Shown piece after piece: positions 50,560-63,600 of a DNA stretch of 64,000 bases. A program made the position numbers and the translations under genes. The stretch is taken from the NCBI GenBank assembly GCA_019321725.1, contig CM033121.1, positions 3,224,001 through 3,288,000 of the forward strand, given 5' to 3'. Below the pieces are notes generated by a model. That model saw nothing but the letters and a program-made list of their open reading frames with translations, made no database searches and was not told where the DNA came from. Origin of the DNA: Paulownia fortunei (taxonomy: Eukaryota; Streptophyta; Magnoliopsida; Lamiales; Paulowniaceae). How positions within the stretch are numbered: position 1 is the stretch's first letter; each line of letters starts with the position of its first letter.

Positions 50560-51557
50560 CTAAAATGATGGGAACTCAATGCTGGAGGCACATTTCCCAT
50601 TTGGAAAAACAGGGCATTGAATAAAGTTAGAACCAGAAGTGTCCACACAAACATATATCTGGTATAACTGGCTGTTCCCATCTTCATCTACATTGCATTC
50701 TACCCATGGAGTGTAACCAATTGCATTTCCAATAGTACTTCTTATGCTGCTCAAGCTGTAAAACCCACCATCTGGATTGATCCCTGATACATATAGCGTA
50801 AATCCCGACAAAATATTAGTCTAGTTAGCAAGCAGAAATTCTTGGAATATCACATTGTTCTGAGGTCATTGAACAAAGGGTTACCTGCACTTTGAAGAAT
50901 TTGGAGGAGGTCAAGTTTAGACTTGAGGTTGAGAGCAGCTCTGAAGTAGCCATGTTGGTCTAGCACAGATTCTGAGCATGTTCCATGTTTGTTCCATTCG
51001 TGTGACCAAAATGTTGAGCCACTGTTGCTAGGGCAGGAAAGAGAAGCCCAATTTTGTTGCATTCTGCTTATCAAGTCTGATATCTGCAAGAAAATTACAT
51101 GCATTTTCTTGCATGAAAAAGTCGATATCTCTAAAGCTTTTAGTTCATATGTGAAAAAGTTAGTACTACTTGGGGTACCTTGGATTGATCATAAGAATTG
51201 TTGGGATCACAATTTGAAGGGTAAGAGCCATCTTTGTAATTCGGCCAAAGTCCATGGATGCCAAAATCGGATGGGGGCTTCCCTGTCGTTGGATAGCAAC
51301 AGCTTTGTTTTGTGTCACAGTATGATCCAGGCCACTGCATTTAGGATCAAAGCACGCAAAAAGTAGGCTAAGTTATACTTGCTTGAGTTCAACCATCACC
51401 CAAGAATCGGACTAATATTTTAGCACGAAAGAAGCAAAAAATCAGTTACCTGCTGAACAAAATAGAAGAAATCAAAATCTTGTGCAGCGCACAGCCCAGA
51501 GAAACACTGCAAGAGCAACAGTTTCATCAACATTGAACGAACGGAATTCTTGTCCAT
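50560..51557 (-). CDS. T2 ribonuclease copy C (S-like RNase, RNS1/RNase LE type)
   Basis: Four exons on the minus strand: 51557-51450, 51334-51179, 51083-50885 and 50783-50560, giving 228 residues. A signal peptide ends near residue 25 (MLMKLLLLQCFSGLCAA). Active-site segments are FGIHGLWPNY with H63 and SHEWNKHGTC with H116, E117, K120 and H121. The protein ends at EFPSF, the usual end of extracellular S-like RNases, without the short tail of copies A and B. Introns are much shorter than in A and B, at the same positions and phases. A TATA box TATAAGA lies at 51621-51615, about 60 bases before the ATG. It is clearly related to A and B but more diverged, so it is probably the older member of the cluster. 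Its expected place of action is the apoplast. Confidence 0.96.
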
Positions 51558-51639
51558 TTTTCCCACAGATTTCTTAATTCAGTTGCGGATGATTAACTCA
51601 TCAGATGTTGCCAGTCTTATAGGCAGGGCGAGGAAATGT

Positions 51640-54190
51640 GAACAAAGTTAATGTCTGTAATATGAACATGATCCATCTGCTACGTTTCTTTGAATGTGAA
51701 ATCGAGACTTAAATGATTGATGATCATTGGCTTGTCCTGTTATAAATATGTTCTTTTGATTGAGACAGTGTAACAGTTGAATTGAAAAATGTACATACAT
51801 TGGATCATTTGCAGCATATTCCATGGAGTCCATGAAAATTTAGAAATAGAGATAGAGTTTTAATTACTAATCTCAATAATTGAGAGTGTGAAAGCTATAA
51901 ATATTCGACTGATAATACTTCAAAAAAAGGGATATTAAATTGATTGCCTGAAGCTCCCCATGTTGATCTGGCAACCATCTTTATTACAGATTTTCAGTGA
52001 CAATGAACAACCCATGATTTAAATTCTTGTTTCTGTTACTTTTTGTGATTTCACGCAGTTAATAAAATGTTGTCTCCCTATGTACTGAATGAGGATTTTA
52101 TTGCACACAAATATTTTATACTGTTTTGCACAATTGTTCTCGTAATGTTTTCTATGATCAAATCAATCTTACTGTCGATTTGTAATTTAATTAGTCGGAT
52201 CAGATCATCTGTTGGTCCAACCGATCTAATAAAATTTAATTATATTTTTTGTTATTATGTAAAATAGTAATGTAATATTATTTGTTATGTAAAATATTTT
52301 AAAAATAAAAATAAATAACCAACTAATAAAATATTTAACAAAACCTAAAATTTAAATAATTTATAACAAAATACGCTTTCAACTTTCTAAAAAAATAAAT
52401 AAATAATAAATAATAAATAATTTGACCGGTTTTGATTGATTTGATTAATTTTAATTGATTCAACTACAAAAATAATTATTTAGAACTAATCGAATCAAAT
52501 TAATCATCGATTTATTTAAAAATAATTATTTAGGACTAATCGAATCAAACTGATAATCGATTTCCAGTCAAATCCACTAATTCGATTCTAAAAATATTGA
52601 TTTGTACTTCTTGTTTTATTTTTTATACTAATTATTAGAATTTCTCACATATACTGTGAGATTAATTCTTGCCAATCAAATTTATACAACTCAAAACCTT
52701 TGGATAATCAAATATTTATTTAGGATTAACCCATTTACTGAAAGGTCAAGATTTTCAAACTTAAGGGCTTTGGCTTGGCATTCACATTTAATAATTCAAA
52801 GTAAAATTTAATTTGGCTTCTGAAAAATCGTGATTTATCCCAAGATAATCATAATGTCAAACAATCAATTTCAAGGACCACAAAGATGAAAAGCGGCTGG
52901 TGGCATACATAATTTCAAGGACCATAATTGTTTTCACTCGAAATTCAGCGATTTTTAAACAGTTTTATATATTGTCGACATTTCATATTTGTCTCTGCCT
53001 GGCTGTGACAAACGTCCAAAGTGGGTGGGGGGAATTTTTGCTGTCTTCAAAAAACCAAGGGCTGGTCATTCTATAATCACAGGGTCAATTTTGTAAAACT
53101 CATTCGACGTGTTTTTAAAGAAGAATACGACGAGTTAAAATTTAGAGTCAGTCCAAGTAAAATGGGTTTTATTAGTTTTAAATTTTATTCATTTAATTTT
53201 TTAAAAAAATTAATATATAATTATATGATATTTTTTTTAAAAATAAATTTTTAAAAAAGTTTTGATAGTATTATTTTTTTAAAATATAATTTTTATTTTT
53301 TTTTTAAATTATAAAATGGGTCTAATGAGTTTATTAATCGAATCTAAATTTGAATTTGAATTTTTAAAATATTTAAGAAGTCAGATTTTGAGTCCAAACA
53401 AACTCGTCTGATTTGATACTACTATATTTAATAGTCTAAAATACAAGATTTGATACTTAAAATCAATCGTTGTTTTTTTGAAGATTTGCCTTGAAATTTA
53501 AGAAAATCTGAGTTTGCCGTACAAAATTGTGAATTTAGTATAGACTCCGTGCACACTTCCATGAATGGATTAGGCACTACTCATAGTAAGAGTTTTGAAT
53601 TTATAGTGGTAATATTATTTTTTTAGTTCAGTTCTTCATTAAATTGACTACTAGTTATACTCCTGTATATAATTTTGGCATTTTTTTTGTTAGAGGGCAA
53701 CCATGTTTCTCAATTGTATCCCACTCCACCCCTCATATCTTGATCACCACCAACCTTTCATCAATTTCTTGAAAATTTGCACCAGCAAGTACCTTCAATT
53801 TCTATCCTATTCTAATTTTACCAAAAACTTTTTGGGTGAAAGGAGTAGATTTTATGATGTATTTATTACCTTCAATAAAAAACTTTCTTTTGATTTTTGT
53901 GTCAATATGATCCTAAATAAAACATAAATACATGATCATATAGTATTTAAGGTTATATATCTTAACTTAATTTTCAAACAAGCGTTCATATTCATATTCA
54001 CGTGCAATATATGTACTGAAGGATTAGAAATCAATTACATCCATACACGAGAATTTTTTTGAATTTTAAACATCAAAGCATCATTAAAAATAAAATAATT
54101 AATTATAATTATAATTCAATATCAGTGAGAGCAGCAAATTAAAGTGGAAAGTGGAACAACTGGTTCAATGATCTTATGAACAACATTTCA
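51640..54190. other. AT-rich spacer between RNase and transporter clusters
   Basis: No gene was supported. The segment 52,180-52,600 consists of short diverged repeats of ATTGATTTGATTAATT-like and AATCGAATCAAA-like words. From 53,100 to 53,420 a strongly AT-rich stretch resembles the sequence at 63,760-64,000. The stretch 53,690-53,890 is the left edge of the transporter duplication, matching 58,260-58,360. Confidence 0.5.
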
Positions 54191-55655
54191 TTATGTGTGA
54201 ACATGTTTCACAATGTCTCTCACAGAAATAAAAGTCCCCGTCACCGCAATAAAGAATCCCAAGACAAGAATAACCAGAATGAACACCAACTCCACCCCAA
54301 ACTTTCGAGATGCTTTGTTGATCTTGAGGTAGCATAGGCATGGAAACAAGATTGAGGCATTGATGCTCAGAAATGCCCCAATCAATGTCATTACATTCCC
54401 AAAAAATGGAACGAGCACTGCTATGATAACAGTGATGATGACAAGAACTGTTCTCATGATTAAGCTGATCGACCTCCTGTTCTGCAGGATCAATGCTTCT
54501 TCAAGAGCTGCCACGATTGGAGACATGATTAAGGCATATTTGGTGATGGGATTGATAAGTGTGGTGTAAATTGCAATTTTTGAGCTTATGTGTTTGGTGG
54601 GAAGATTTAAAGTCACTGGAGACATCACATTTCCTCCAAACATTAGATATCCTAGGACTCCAATTGATCCATAGCCAATAGTGCTCAAAACAAAGCATAC
54701 TAATAAAACCTGCAACAAGATTAAATGTGTGTGTGTGTGTGTGTGTAAATATATAAGCAAGTTCTGGAAGAAATTGATTGTCAAGTGAAGCGATTAATTA
54801 CAACAAAAAACCATTACCTTAGGGAATCGGCTTTTGTCTTTCATTGAATTACATAGAGTGGGGAAAACTGGGTGAGCACAATAACAGAAGGCGAATAAGC
54901 TGATAGCGGTTGGCATTCCTTTATACCTCCAAAGAACTCCCTTCTCATGAAATCCCACGCCCTCAAACGCGCCAATCCAAAACACAGTGACAATAAGGAT
55001 GATAGAAGCCAAAATCCCACCTGCGGAAACATAAGCTAAAAGAGATAGACTTCTTAACCATGTTGTAGGCAGTATGACAAGCGCGGTGAGCAGAATAAAG
55101 GCCTGTTTGCCTCCAACCCTTTTTCCAAAGATGTGGACGGAGACATTTGGAAAGAGCTTATGCAAGTTATCACCTTCCAATATAAGAAATTCAACTGCAA
55201 GCAAGAACAGTTCAAGATACATGAAAATGGATATGATGGCTCTTCCCTTTTCCCCAAATGCTTGTGCACCAATATCAGGATAGCTTTTGATAAGAGGGTT
55301 TGTGTCCATACACCTTTTCAGAAGTAAACCAGTGTAAAAACAGAGAAGGGCTATCCCAAAGAGTGCTATTAAGGATATCCAGCCTCCCTCTGACAGTGCA
55401 TAAGGAATTGATAATAGTCCAATTCCTAAAAAAAGTACAATTGCATTAATAGAAAGGCCAATTGAACATTGAAACACCACTAGAACAACTGAATGAAAAA
55501 AATGGAAATATGATTTGAGTTCTGAAATGACCTGATAGAGCATTGATGCCATTGAAGCAAGTTCTGACGAATGTAGTGCCTTTGTTTTGTGGTTGTGGTG
55601 GTTGGACCTGGGGCTGGTTTTGGGACTCCAATGTCTCAATGTTGTGAAAGTGCAT
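54191..55655 (-). CDS. AVT1-type amino-acid transporter, copy 1
   Basis: Three exons on the minus strand: 55655-55532, 55425-54818 and 54709-54191, giving 416 residues of the amino acid/auxin permease family. The signature RTCFNGINALSG, then GLLSIPYALSEGGW, spans the first splice junction, and CMDTNPLIKSYPDIG and LPTTWLRSLSLLAY follow. About eleven membrane segments are visible from residue 42 to the end. AVT1 proteins are vacuolar (or other endomembrane) amino-acid exchangers; substrate cannot be told from sequence. The start chosen, MHFHNIETLESQNQPQ, matches that of copy 2. An upstream ATG at 55690 is out of frame and would overlap it. The TATA-like site seen in copy 2 is degraded here. Confidence 0.95.
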
Positions 55656-58600
55656 CTTTTTCTCAATGTATTTCCAAAAATGCTGCACATGTAAAGAGAA
55701 AAAAGGTCATGTCTTTATTGTGTTGGTGTTTTCCCCTCACGTTTCTACTTTTTCTGTTTTTTCTATATACCTATATCTGGTTCACAAGTAAAGAATTGTG
55801 AGGTGAATAAATTACCAATGTAGGTTAAAAAGAAGCATAGCAAAATCTATGATGCATAGACATTAATCCCCAATGAAGCAATGGAAAATACTTTCCATCT
55901 CTCTTAGATTTAGGAAACATCGATTCGTTACAATTTATCCAATTTAATTCATTGCAATGATTCCTTACCAGTTATATTTATCCAATTAAACTAACAACAT
56001 TGATTCCTTATCAGCTATATAGTATCACTCTCAACAGTCTTTTCAATATATCAACCTTCTTTTTTGTTGCTGTATGTTCGACCAAACCCCGTTTAACTAA
56101 TTTTTTCTAATAGTTCTTGAAAAGAAACGTTCGCCCTTCTTCCATTATTTGCATAACCATGCATGCATTATCCACCCAGCCACACATAAACAGACGTACT
56201 AATTATTTTCCTAATACCATTAATTTACGTTTGAAGAGATTAATGAAGAAATTTAGATTTATTATCTTAAAATGAACTGAGCCATGTGATTATTAAATCT
56301 TGAAATATATTTAAAAACAAAATAAACAGATTCATTATATTTTTAGGGGCTGTTCACTTTTGCTGCACTGGGTTCGATATAGTAAGATCAGTACAGCATT
56401 TACTTTCCTTGTTAACAGCCCATGATGTAAGAACCAGCCCGGCATGAAAGGCTGATAAGATTGGATGAGCCACCCCTTGTCTGAGGTGGGATGTAATAAT
56501 CCATGATGCTTCTCAAAAGAAATCTACTATCATCAATGGAGCCGTCAGAATGGGATCTTGCAAGAACACTACTCCCCAAACCATTTCTGAAGAAGAAGAG
56601 CCCTTCCAGACATCACCCACAGGTTTTACACATTTTGTATTAACAGGTTTCATAACACTAGTTTTGTGTATTTCTCTTTTATTTGCAATAGATTTTTCAA
56701 TAGTTTTTTATTTATTTTTAATATGAAAGTATTGGTACATATTACAAACATTTTTGATAGCATAATTGTTTACTTCTGTGTTGAAAGAAAAGAGAAGGAA
56801 AGGTAAAAAAAAAAAAAGAAAGAAAAGGAAAGTTGTGGTGGTGGTGACGGCTGGCGATGCAGGAGAGAGAAATTCAAAGAGGAGAAAAATAGAGAAAAAA
56901 GAAGAGAAAGGAGAAGCTAAGGAAGAAAAAATGAGAAAGAAGAAGAGAATCTGGAAAGCAGAACTGACAAGGGGGAGCCTGAAAAAAGGTATGGAAGAAA
57001 ACAGGTAGAGAAAAGGAAAAGAAAAATGAAAAATGAAAGAGAAAAGATAAAGGAAAAAGAAGAAATTTGTGATTGAAGGGTATTTTGGGAATTTTATTTT
57101 CAATCTCATTTTTTTTTAATCCATTAAGAAAAATATTATATGAAAAAATGCTTTTATATCTTTCAAATAATCAAATAAAGTAAGCCTGAAATTATTTAAA
57201 CGAAATAATCCTTCATCCAATCATACATTTTATATCTGTCACATCCTCATCTCATCCAAAAATATAAATGAGTTGCTGTTGAAGGATTTTTAGCTATTCA
57301 CAAGAAAAAAAAAAAAAAATAGTTGGCTAGTGGCATGCATAATTCTGTTGCATTCTTCTAAATAAATTTAGACTTTAAATATAAGGAAGTAAAACATAGT
57401 AGTATATCATTCTGTTCTATTCATTTAAATTTTGTTTTTAGAGCCCAGACATGGCAAGATTACTTATATAACAATTTTAATCTGTCCCCTTGTATATTAT
57501 CTTGGCAATGTTTAATGTTTTGGAAAACTAAAATTAAACATTAATTTTTTTTCCTCAAAATGCATTGTTCTCTGAAAACTCCAATTATTACTATATATAT
57601 ATATATATATATATCTTTTATTATTATATCAATATTAAAAACAATGATGTGATACCATAAAAAATCCAATAAGACATAACTTCTATAGTTTAAAATATGT
57701 TCTCTAAACCTAAAACTAATTTAAAATTCGAAACTTTATTAATATTTAAACACTTATTTAAATTTATGATAAGTAATTTAAAATTTTAAATTATATCACA
57801 GTTTTTTTAGTGTTATAATTTTCTATTTATGTATATTTGTTTTATTAAAAATGAAAAATATGCCAAAGAAATTTAACAAGATTCTTTTTTGAAAAAGAAT
57901 TTTTTTTTTATATTTTTGTAAAATTTTCAATTATTTTGTATTTTCAAAATTAAAAAATATTATTATGTGAACTTTTTGCTATTTTGTTTATTTGGGAGAA
58001 AATGCTAAGGAATGGTTTTACTTTCTTTTGAAGTAAAGTGTATGATTGTGGATTTCCCTCCCAATACCAACATAAGCTGTCACTTCATCTAATTTCCCCC
58101 CATAATAGAAAACCCTAATTTTAAAGCCATTTCGTTAATTTTACTGTCAAATTAGGCTGCTTCGGCCAAATTTATTGAAATTGCAAATTTCTTAAATCTT
58201 CTATACCGAAATTAGTAACATCCCTAAAATAAAGGACTAAATTCCTAAATATCAAAATTGCAATTTTGCCTTCCCAATTGTATCCAACTTCTGTCCTATT
58301 CTACTTTTACCAAAAACCTTTTTGGTGAAAAGAGTAGATTTTATAGTGTGTCCATTATTTTCCAATTTGGGCTCCCAAAAGCTTTCATTCCAACTAATCA
58401 TCAATATACATGCATATACATACACATACATATATATATATATATATACACACACACACGCACACATTCACCTCTTATTAAGGCATTTGTCGTTTGATTG
58501 GGTGGGGTTGGGGGGGGGGGGGGGGGTGTTGTGGAATGTGGGCATTATCCAGCTTTCCTTTAAAATATATTTCCTAATCATAGCCACAGCCCAATACTAC

Positions 58601-59044
58601 TAAGCTAATACTGCTGTATTTACTAATTTATTTTGATTTTTTTACAACATCATACTCACTAAATCTTGAACAGTTTGCAATGAATTAGCAATCACTCAAT
58701 TATATTTAAAAAATATTGCACTTTGAAGGATTAGGCATCTTTCAATGAGCAATCAATTATATCAACACAATTTAATATAAACAATATTAGTTATCAGAAG
58801 AAGTGGGGTGAAAACTTTTGAAATTTTAACCATCAAAGCATCATTAAAACTTACAAGAAGCAACTAAGATTATAAGTCAACATTAAATGTGAGGGCAACA
58901 AATTAAAGTGGATGGAATCTTCCAAAAGAGTCTTGAAAAGTTCATCATCCCACCAAAATGGATTCAAAGTCAGATTCTACATATGCATGCCCTTTATTAG
59001 TGCAGCACTGCAATTAGTTTAATAATCTTATGAACAACATTCAT
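55656..59044. other. Spacer between the two transporter genes
   Basis: The first 620 bases upstream of copy 1 match the region upstream of copy 2. A short piece at 56,346-56,422 has GGGGCTGTT and AACAGCCC ends. A purine-rich stretch of about 300 bases lies at 56,785-57,080 and encodes only Lys/Glu or Phe/Ser-rich low complexity. TA and CA microsatellites lie at 57,593-57,613 and 58,426-58,466, and a G run of 18 or more bases at 58,510-58,527. No gene is supported. Confidence 0.5.
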
Positions 59045-60503
59045 TCATTCTGTATGAACATGTTTTACAATGTCCCTCACAGAAATAAAAGTCCCTGTCA
59101 CTGCAACAAAAAATCCCAAGACAAGAATAACCAGAATGAACATCAACTCCACCCCAAACTTTCGAGATGCTTTGTTGATCTTAAGGTAGCATAGGCATGG
59201 AAACAAGATTGAGGCACTGATGCTCAGAAATGCCCCAATGAATGCCATAACATACCCAAAAAACGGGACGATCAGTGCCATGATAACAGTGCTGATGACT
59301 AAAACTGTTCTGATGGTTAAGCTCGTCGATCTGCTATTCTGCAGGATCAAAGTTTCTTCAAGAGCTGTCGCGATTGGGGAGACGATTATGGCATATTTGG
59401 TGATGGGATTAATAAGTGTTGTGTAAATTGCAATTTTTGAGCTTATGTTTCTGGTGGGAAGATTTAAAGTCACTTGAGACATCAAATGTTCTCCATACAT
59501 CAGATATCCTAGGACTGCCATTGATCCATAGCTGATAGTGCTCAGAATAAAGCATACTAGTAAAACCTGCGACAAGATAAAAAGGAAAAACTCTAAATAA
59601 GCAAGTTCAGGTTGATTGTTAAGTGAAGCGATTAATTACAACAAAAACATAAAAAAAGTACCTTAGGGAATTGGTTTTTATCTTTCATTGAAGTACATAG
59701 AGTAGGGAAAACTGCGTGACCACAATAACAGAACGTGTACAAGCTTATAGCCGTTGGCAATCCATTATACCTCCAAAGAACTCCCTTTTCACTAAATCCC
59801 ACGCCCTCAAACGCGCCAATCCAAAACACAGTGACAACAAGGATGATAGAAGCCAAAATCCCACCTGCGGAAACATAAGCTAAAATAGATAGACTCCTTA
59901 ACCACGTTGTAGGCAGCATGACAAGCGCGGTGAGCATAATAAAGGCCTGTTTGCCTCCAATCGTTTTCCCAAAAATGTGGACGTAGACATTGGGAAAGAG
60001 CTTATGCAAGTTATCACCTTCCAATATAAGAAATTCAACAGCAAGCAAGAACAGTTCAAGATACATAAAAATGGATATGATGACTCTTCCCTTTTTCCCA
60101 AATGCTTGTGCACCTATATCAGGATAGCTTTTGATAAGAGGGTTTGCATCCATACACCTTTTCAGAAGTAAACCTGTGTAGAAACAGATAAGGGCTATCC
60201 CAAAAAGGGCTATCAAGGATATCCAGCCCCCCTCTGATAGTGCATAAGGAATTGATAATATTCCTATGCCTATAAAAAGAACAATTGCATTAATAGAATT
60301 GCCAAAAAAACAAAAAAACACCAATAAAACAACTGAATGAAAAATAAAATTTGGAAATATGACTGAATTTTGTAAGGACCTGTTAGAGCATTGAGGCCAT
60401 TGAAGCAAGTTCTGATGAACGTAGTGCCTTTGTTTTGTGGCAGTGGTTGTTGGACTTGGGGCTGGTTTTGTGACTCCAATTTCTCAATGTTGTGAAAGTC
60501 CAT
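59045..60503 (-). CDS. AVT1-type amino-acid transporter, copy 2
   Basis: Three exons on the minus strand: 60503-60380, 60269-59662 and 59566-59045, giving 417 residues. Exon sizes are 124, 608 and 522 bases against 124, 608 and 519 in copy 1, so the two are clear tandem duplicates. It carries RTCFNGLNALTG, GILSIPYALSEGGW, CMDANPLIKSYPDIG and the same set of about eleven membrane segments. Differences from copy 1 are scattered conservative changes, and no frame break is seen. A clean TATA box TATAAATA lies at 60578-60571, about 70 bases before the ATG. A 13-codon upstream frame starts at 60549 and stops a few bases before the main ATG. Function is as for copy 1. Confidence 0.95.
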
Positions 60504-60570
60504 TTTTTTATTTTTTTTCTTCTAATGGACTTCCCACAATGGTGCACATATAAAGTGAGAAAAGATGATA

Positions 60571-60578
60571 TATTTATA
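60571..60578 (-). promoter_or_regulatory. TATA box of transporter copy 2
   Basis: TATAAATA on the minus strand, about 70 bases upstream of the start codon. The matching place in copy 1 (55720-55711) reads CAATAAAGAC, without a TATA core. Confidence 0.6.
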
Positions 60579-60659
60579 ATGTTGGTGTTCCCCTCTCATA
60601 TTTCTACTTTTCCTGTTTTCCCAATATAACTGGTTCAAAGTAAAGAATTGTGACGATGA

Positions 60660-63600
60660 GTAGATTATCAATATAGATTTGAACAAAAAAAAAAAACGAA
60701 ACGAAATAAGAGACATTTCTCGCTCGGCTCTAAACTAGGATTTTCCCTGACTAAGAGAAAGGGCTACATTAGTTAACTTAGTCCCATTATCTAGATATGG
60801 ACTGCAAGATCGTGAATCCGCCGACCTGCGGCATAATAAGAGCGTGATTAAAGTATAATTGTAGCAAATCTTAGATGATGAGAAAAAATATAAACTCCCC
60901 ATGAAAAATACTATATGTCACCAGCTAATCCTTAGTCATCTTTTTCATCTCTTTTTTGTTTTGGGAAACATTGATTCATTATATTTATTTATATCAAAAT
61001 TAAATGAGGTGAAGAAAAGGTAAAAATTATCGGATGATATATAATATCGCTCTCAATTCTTTTCAATAAGCAAACCTGTTTTTTTTTTTTGGGCTGTTGT
61101 TTGTTTTAGTGGCTGTGGACAATAATTTTAATGACCGATTTTATGGTCTACCAAACCCATTATTTGCACTATCCACTCAGCCACACAAAAAGGCGTACTA
61201 ATTATTTCCTAATTCCTTTAATTTACGTTTCAAGAAATTAATGAAGAAATTTAGATTTTATTATCTTCAGTTGAACTGAGTCATATAAATTGAGCCGTCT
61301 TAGTGTTATATTAATTGGGTTCACGAGAATAAAATGAATAACACATTTGCACCTTGTGAAGCGTGAGCATGAAAACCCAATGGCAGATAATAATCGAAAA
61401 TTTAAAATTTTTGTATGTTTTTATATTAAATTATTTGATGTCATATCATTATTTTAAATAAAATAATATTTTTAAAATAATATCATAATCTAATTACATT
61501 TGGTAAAAATAATTAAAATTTATTTTGGTGTTAGATGTCTTGTCAATATTGTTTGTCGTGGTTATTGTAGATATATTGTCAATATTATTTTATTATAATT
61601 AATGAAAATATAATATAATATATGATTATATATTTATTACAACAATTGATAAGTGTTTTCAAATATTAAAAACATATTCTTTCAAAATCGTAATTTCAAT
61701 CTCAAACACGATTTTCATTTTGAAAAAACATAACCTATCAAGCCTTAAATTTTCCAGTGTAGTAACGTCGCATTAGAACAAAAGAGCAAGCATTCGAGTT
61801 TCATGGATCCCAGAAAATCATCGGGAATGTTTGAATTTATTTGGATACTTTAAAAAAATATATTAAAAAATATAATATATTTTAAATGTATTTTGAAAAA
61901 ATAAATTAAAAAAAAAATTAAATTTGAAAATGAAATCTTCGAACATTATCGTGACACTTACATGTGGAGTCTCTGTCTATGCATGTGTGGTCATGATATC
62001 TCAGTAATAACTCAGAGATAACCAATAGTTAGCCAGGAAAGTGGCAATACCTTTATTATTACAGTCTAAAATAGTATTAAAAAGAACACTTAATGTTGGA
62101 CAAAGTCCACCCATATGGGTGGCAATTTTATTAAGATTAAGTTGCCTAACCTAACAAAATAATTTATGGTCTAACCTTGATAAATTCATCGAATTATTGT
62201 TTTTCTTTTTTGCAAGATTTCTAAACTTGTCTATAAATAAATATATTTGGTTAGAGAAATGACACACAATAAAAAAGAAGAATAAAAATAAGATAGTTGA
62301 TTGAGAGAAAAATAAAGAGTTTCGAGAGAATAAATATGGAGAAAATTTTTAGGAATTTTTTATTATCTTTTAAAATAATTTTTTTTTTTTTTTTTGTATT
62401 TCAAGTTAAGAAACTTGATATATTTGTGATCTAAAAGATATTCTCTTGAGATTATTTGTGTTTCCCCTACTTTAGGGAAAATTGTTGTAAGCCTATTATA
62501 TATATAGTAGAAGTTTTTTTTTTGGACTATGGTCCCATGATTTTTTTTCGATTTGAGTTTTTCAAGTAAAAATTCTTACGTCACATTTTTACTCTTTTAT
62601 ATTATTTTTTAAAATTCTTGGTTTGATCCCATTTTTAATACGATAGAAAATATTTTTTTTTTCATGTTTCCGCTGTATTCGTGTTATTTATTTTGATTTA
62701 CTTTCCGAACACTTAACATGTTGGAAAACTATATGCCATTCAGTCTTGCAGAAAATCACTATCAAATTTGGGGCATTTACTTTATTTACCTTTTTTAGCC
62801 ATCTTAAAAAAGAGTGAAAATGCACAATTCCATGAATATCCAAAAAGGATTCTCTTCAATGCATGTAACTAATAATTAACTATATCATGTTAAAGAAAAA
62901 AACTAAAAAGAAAAATTTTCAATGTCGGGCTTTTTAGTTGGCATTGGCCTTGAAAAGTTTCAAGTAAATTAATATTCAATACAAGAACAAAAAGAATTTA
63001 ATAATTTTGAGAGAATTTAACTTTACGAGTTATATCAAAATCTTTTTTCAAAAAACATGATAAGAACTACGTCCGTGTCTATAAAAGATGAAAAAAAGAA
63101 AAATATACACATTCCAATAGTAACATATGGGAGGCTATGCTTTAGCAAAGTGATGCTTAAATTGTGGAAGATTGAGACAGTTACATGGCTATCATGTTAG
63201 TGTTGGATAATATGTTTTAGAACTTCCAAATAGTTAGTATTATTTTTCAATTATTGAATGAGGTCAATCTTTTGTAGCTTCACATTCCTACCACAAAAAA
63301 AAAAAAAAAGGAAAGAAAGAAAAATTTATTGCAACTATTGTAGCTTCCAAATTAAGTAATTACCATCATTGGTCTTTAATTTGTGACAATTAAACATGCG
63401 TTGTTTCCATTGTTAAAGAAGCTTTTTGGGGTGGCGAAATATGAATGCACTTAGTCTACATTAGGTTCATATGCACACATTTGACACATGCTCTTTACCC
63501 AATGAAAGGCATTCATTTTTATTTATTATATACATATTTTTTAATATAGAGGAAACAATTCAATAAGTCTAATTCATAATCTCCTTTTAATCATATGCGT

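Noticed and set aside
55446..55690. Longer reading frame starting MCSIFGN at 55690 for transporter copy 1
   Set aside because: Its first 50 codons run in the wrong frame for the conserved RTCFNG segment; the family start is in another frame at 55655, as in copy 2.
56346..56422. 77-bp piece with GGGGCTGTT and AACAGCCC ends
   Set aside because: Ends look like a hAT-type MITE but no target duplication or internal support was seen; could be chance.
56708..57109. 133-codon frame rich in Phe and Ser, and its Lys/Glu-rich opposite
   Set aside because: Direct consequence of the purine-rich tract; no domain or splice structure.
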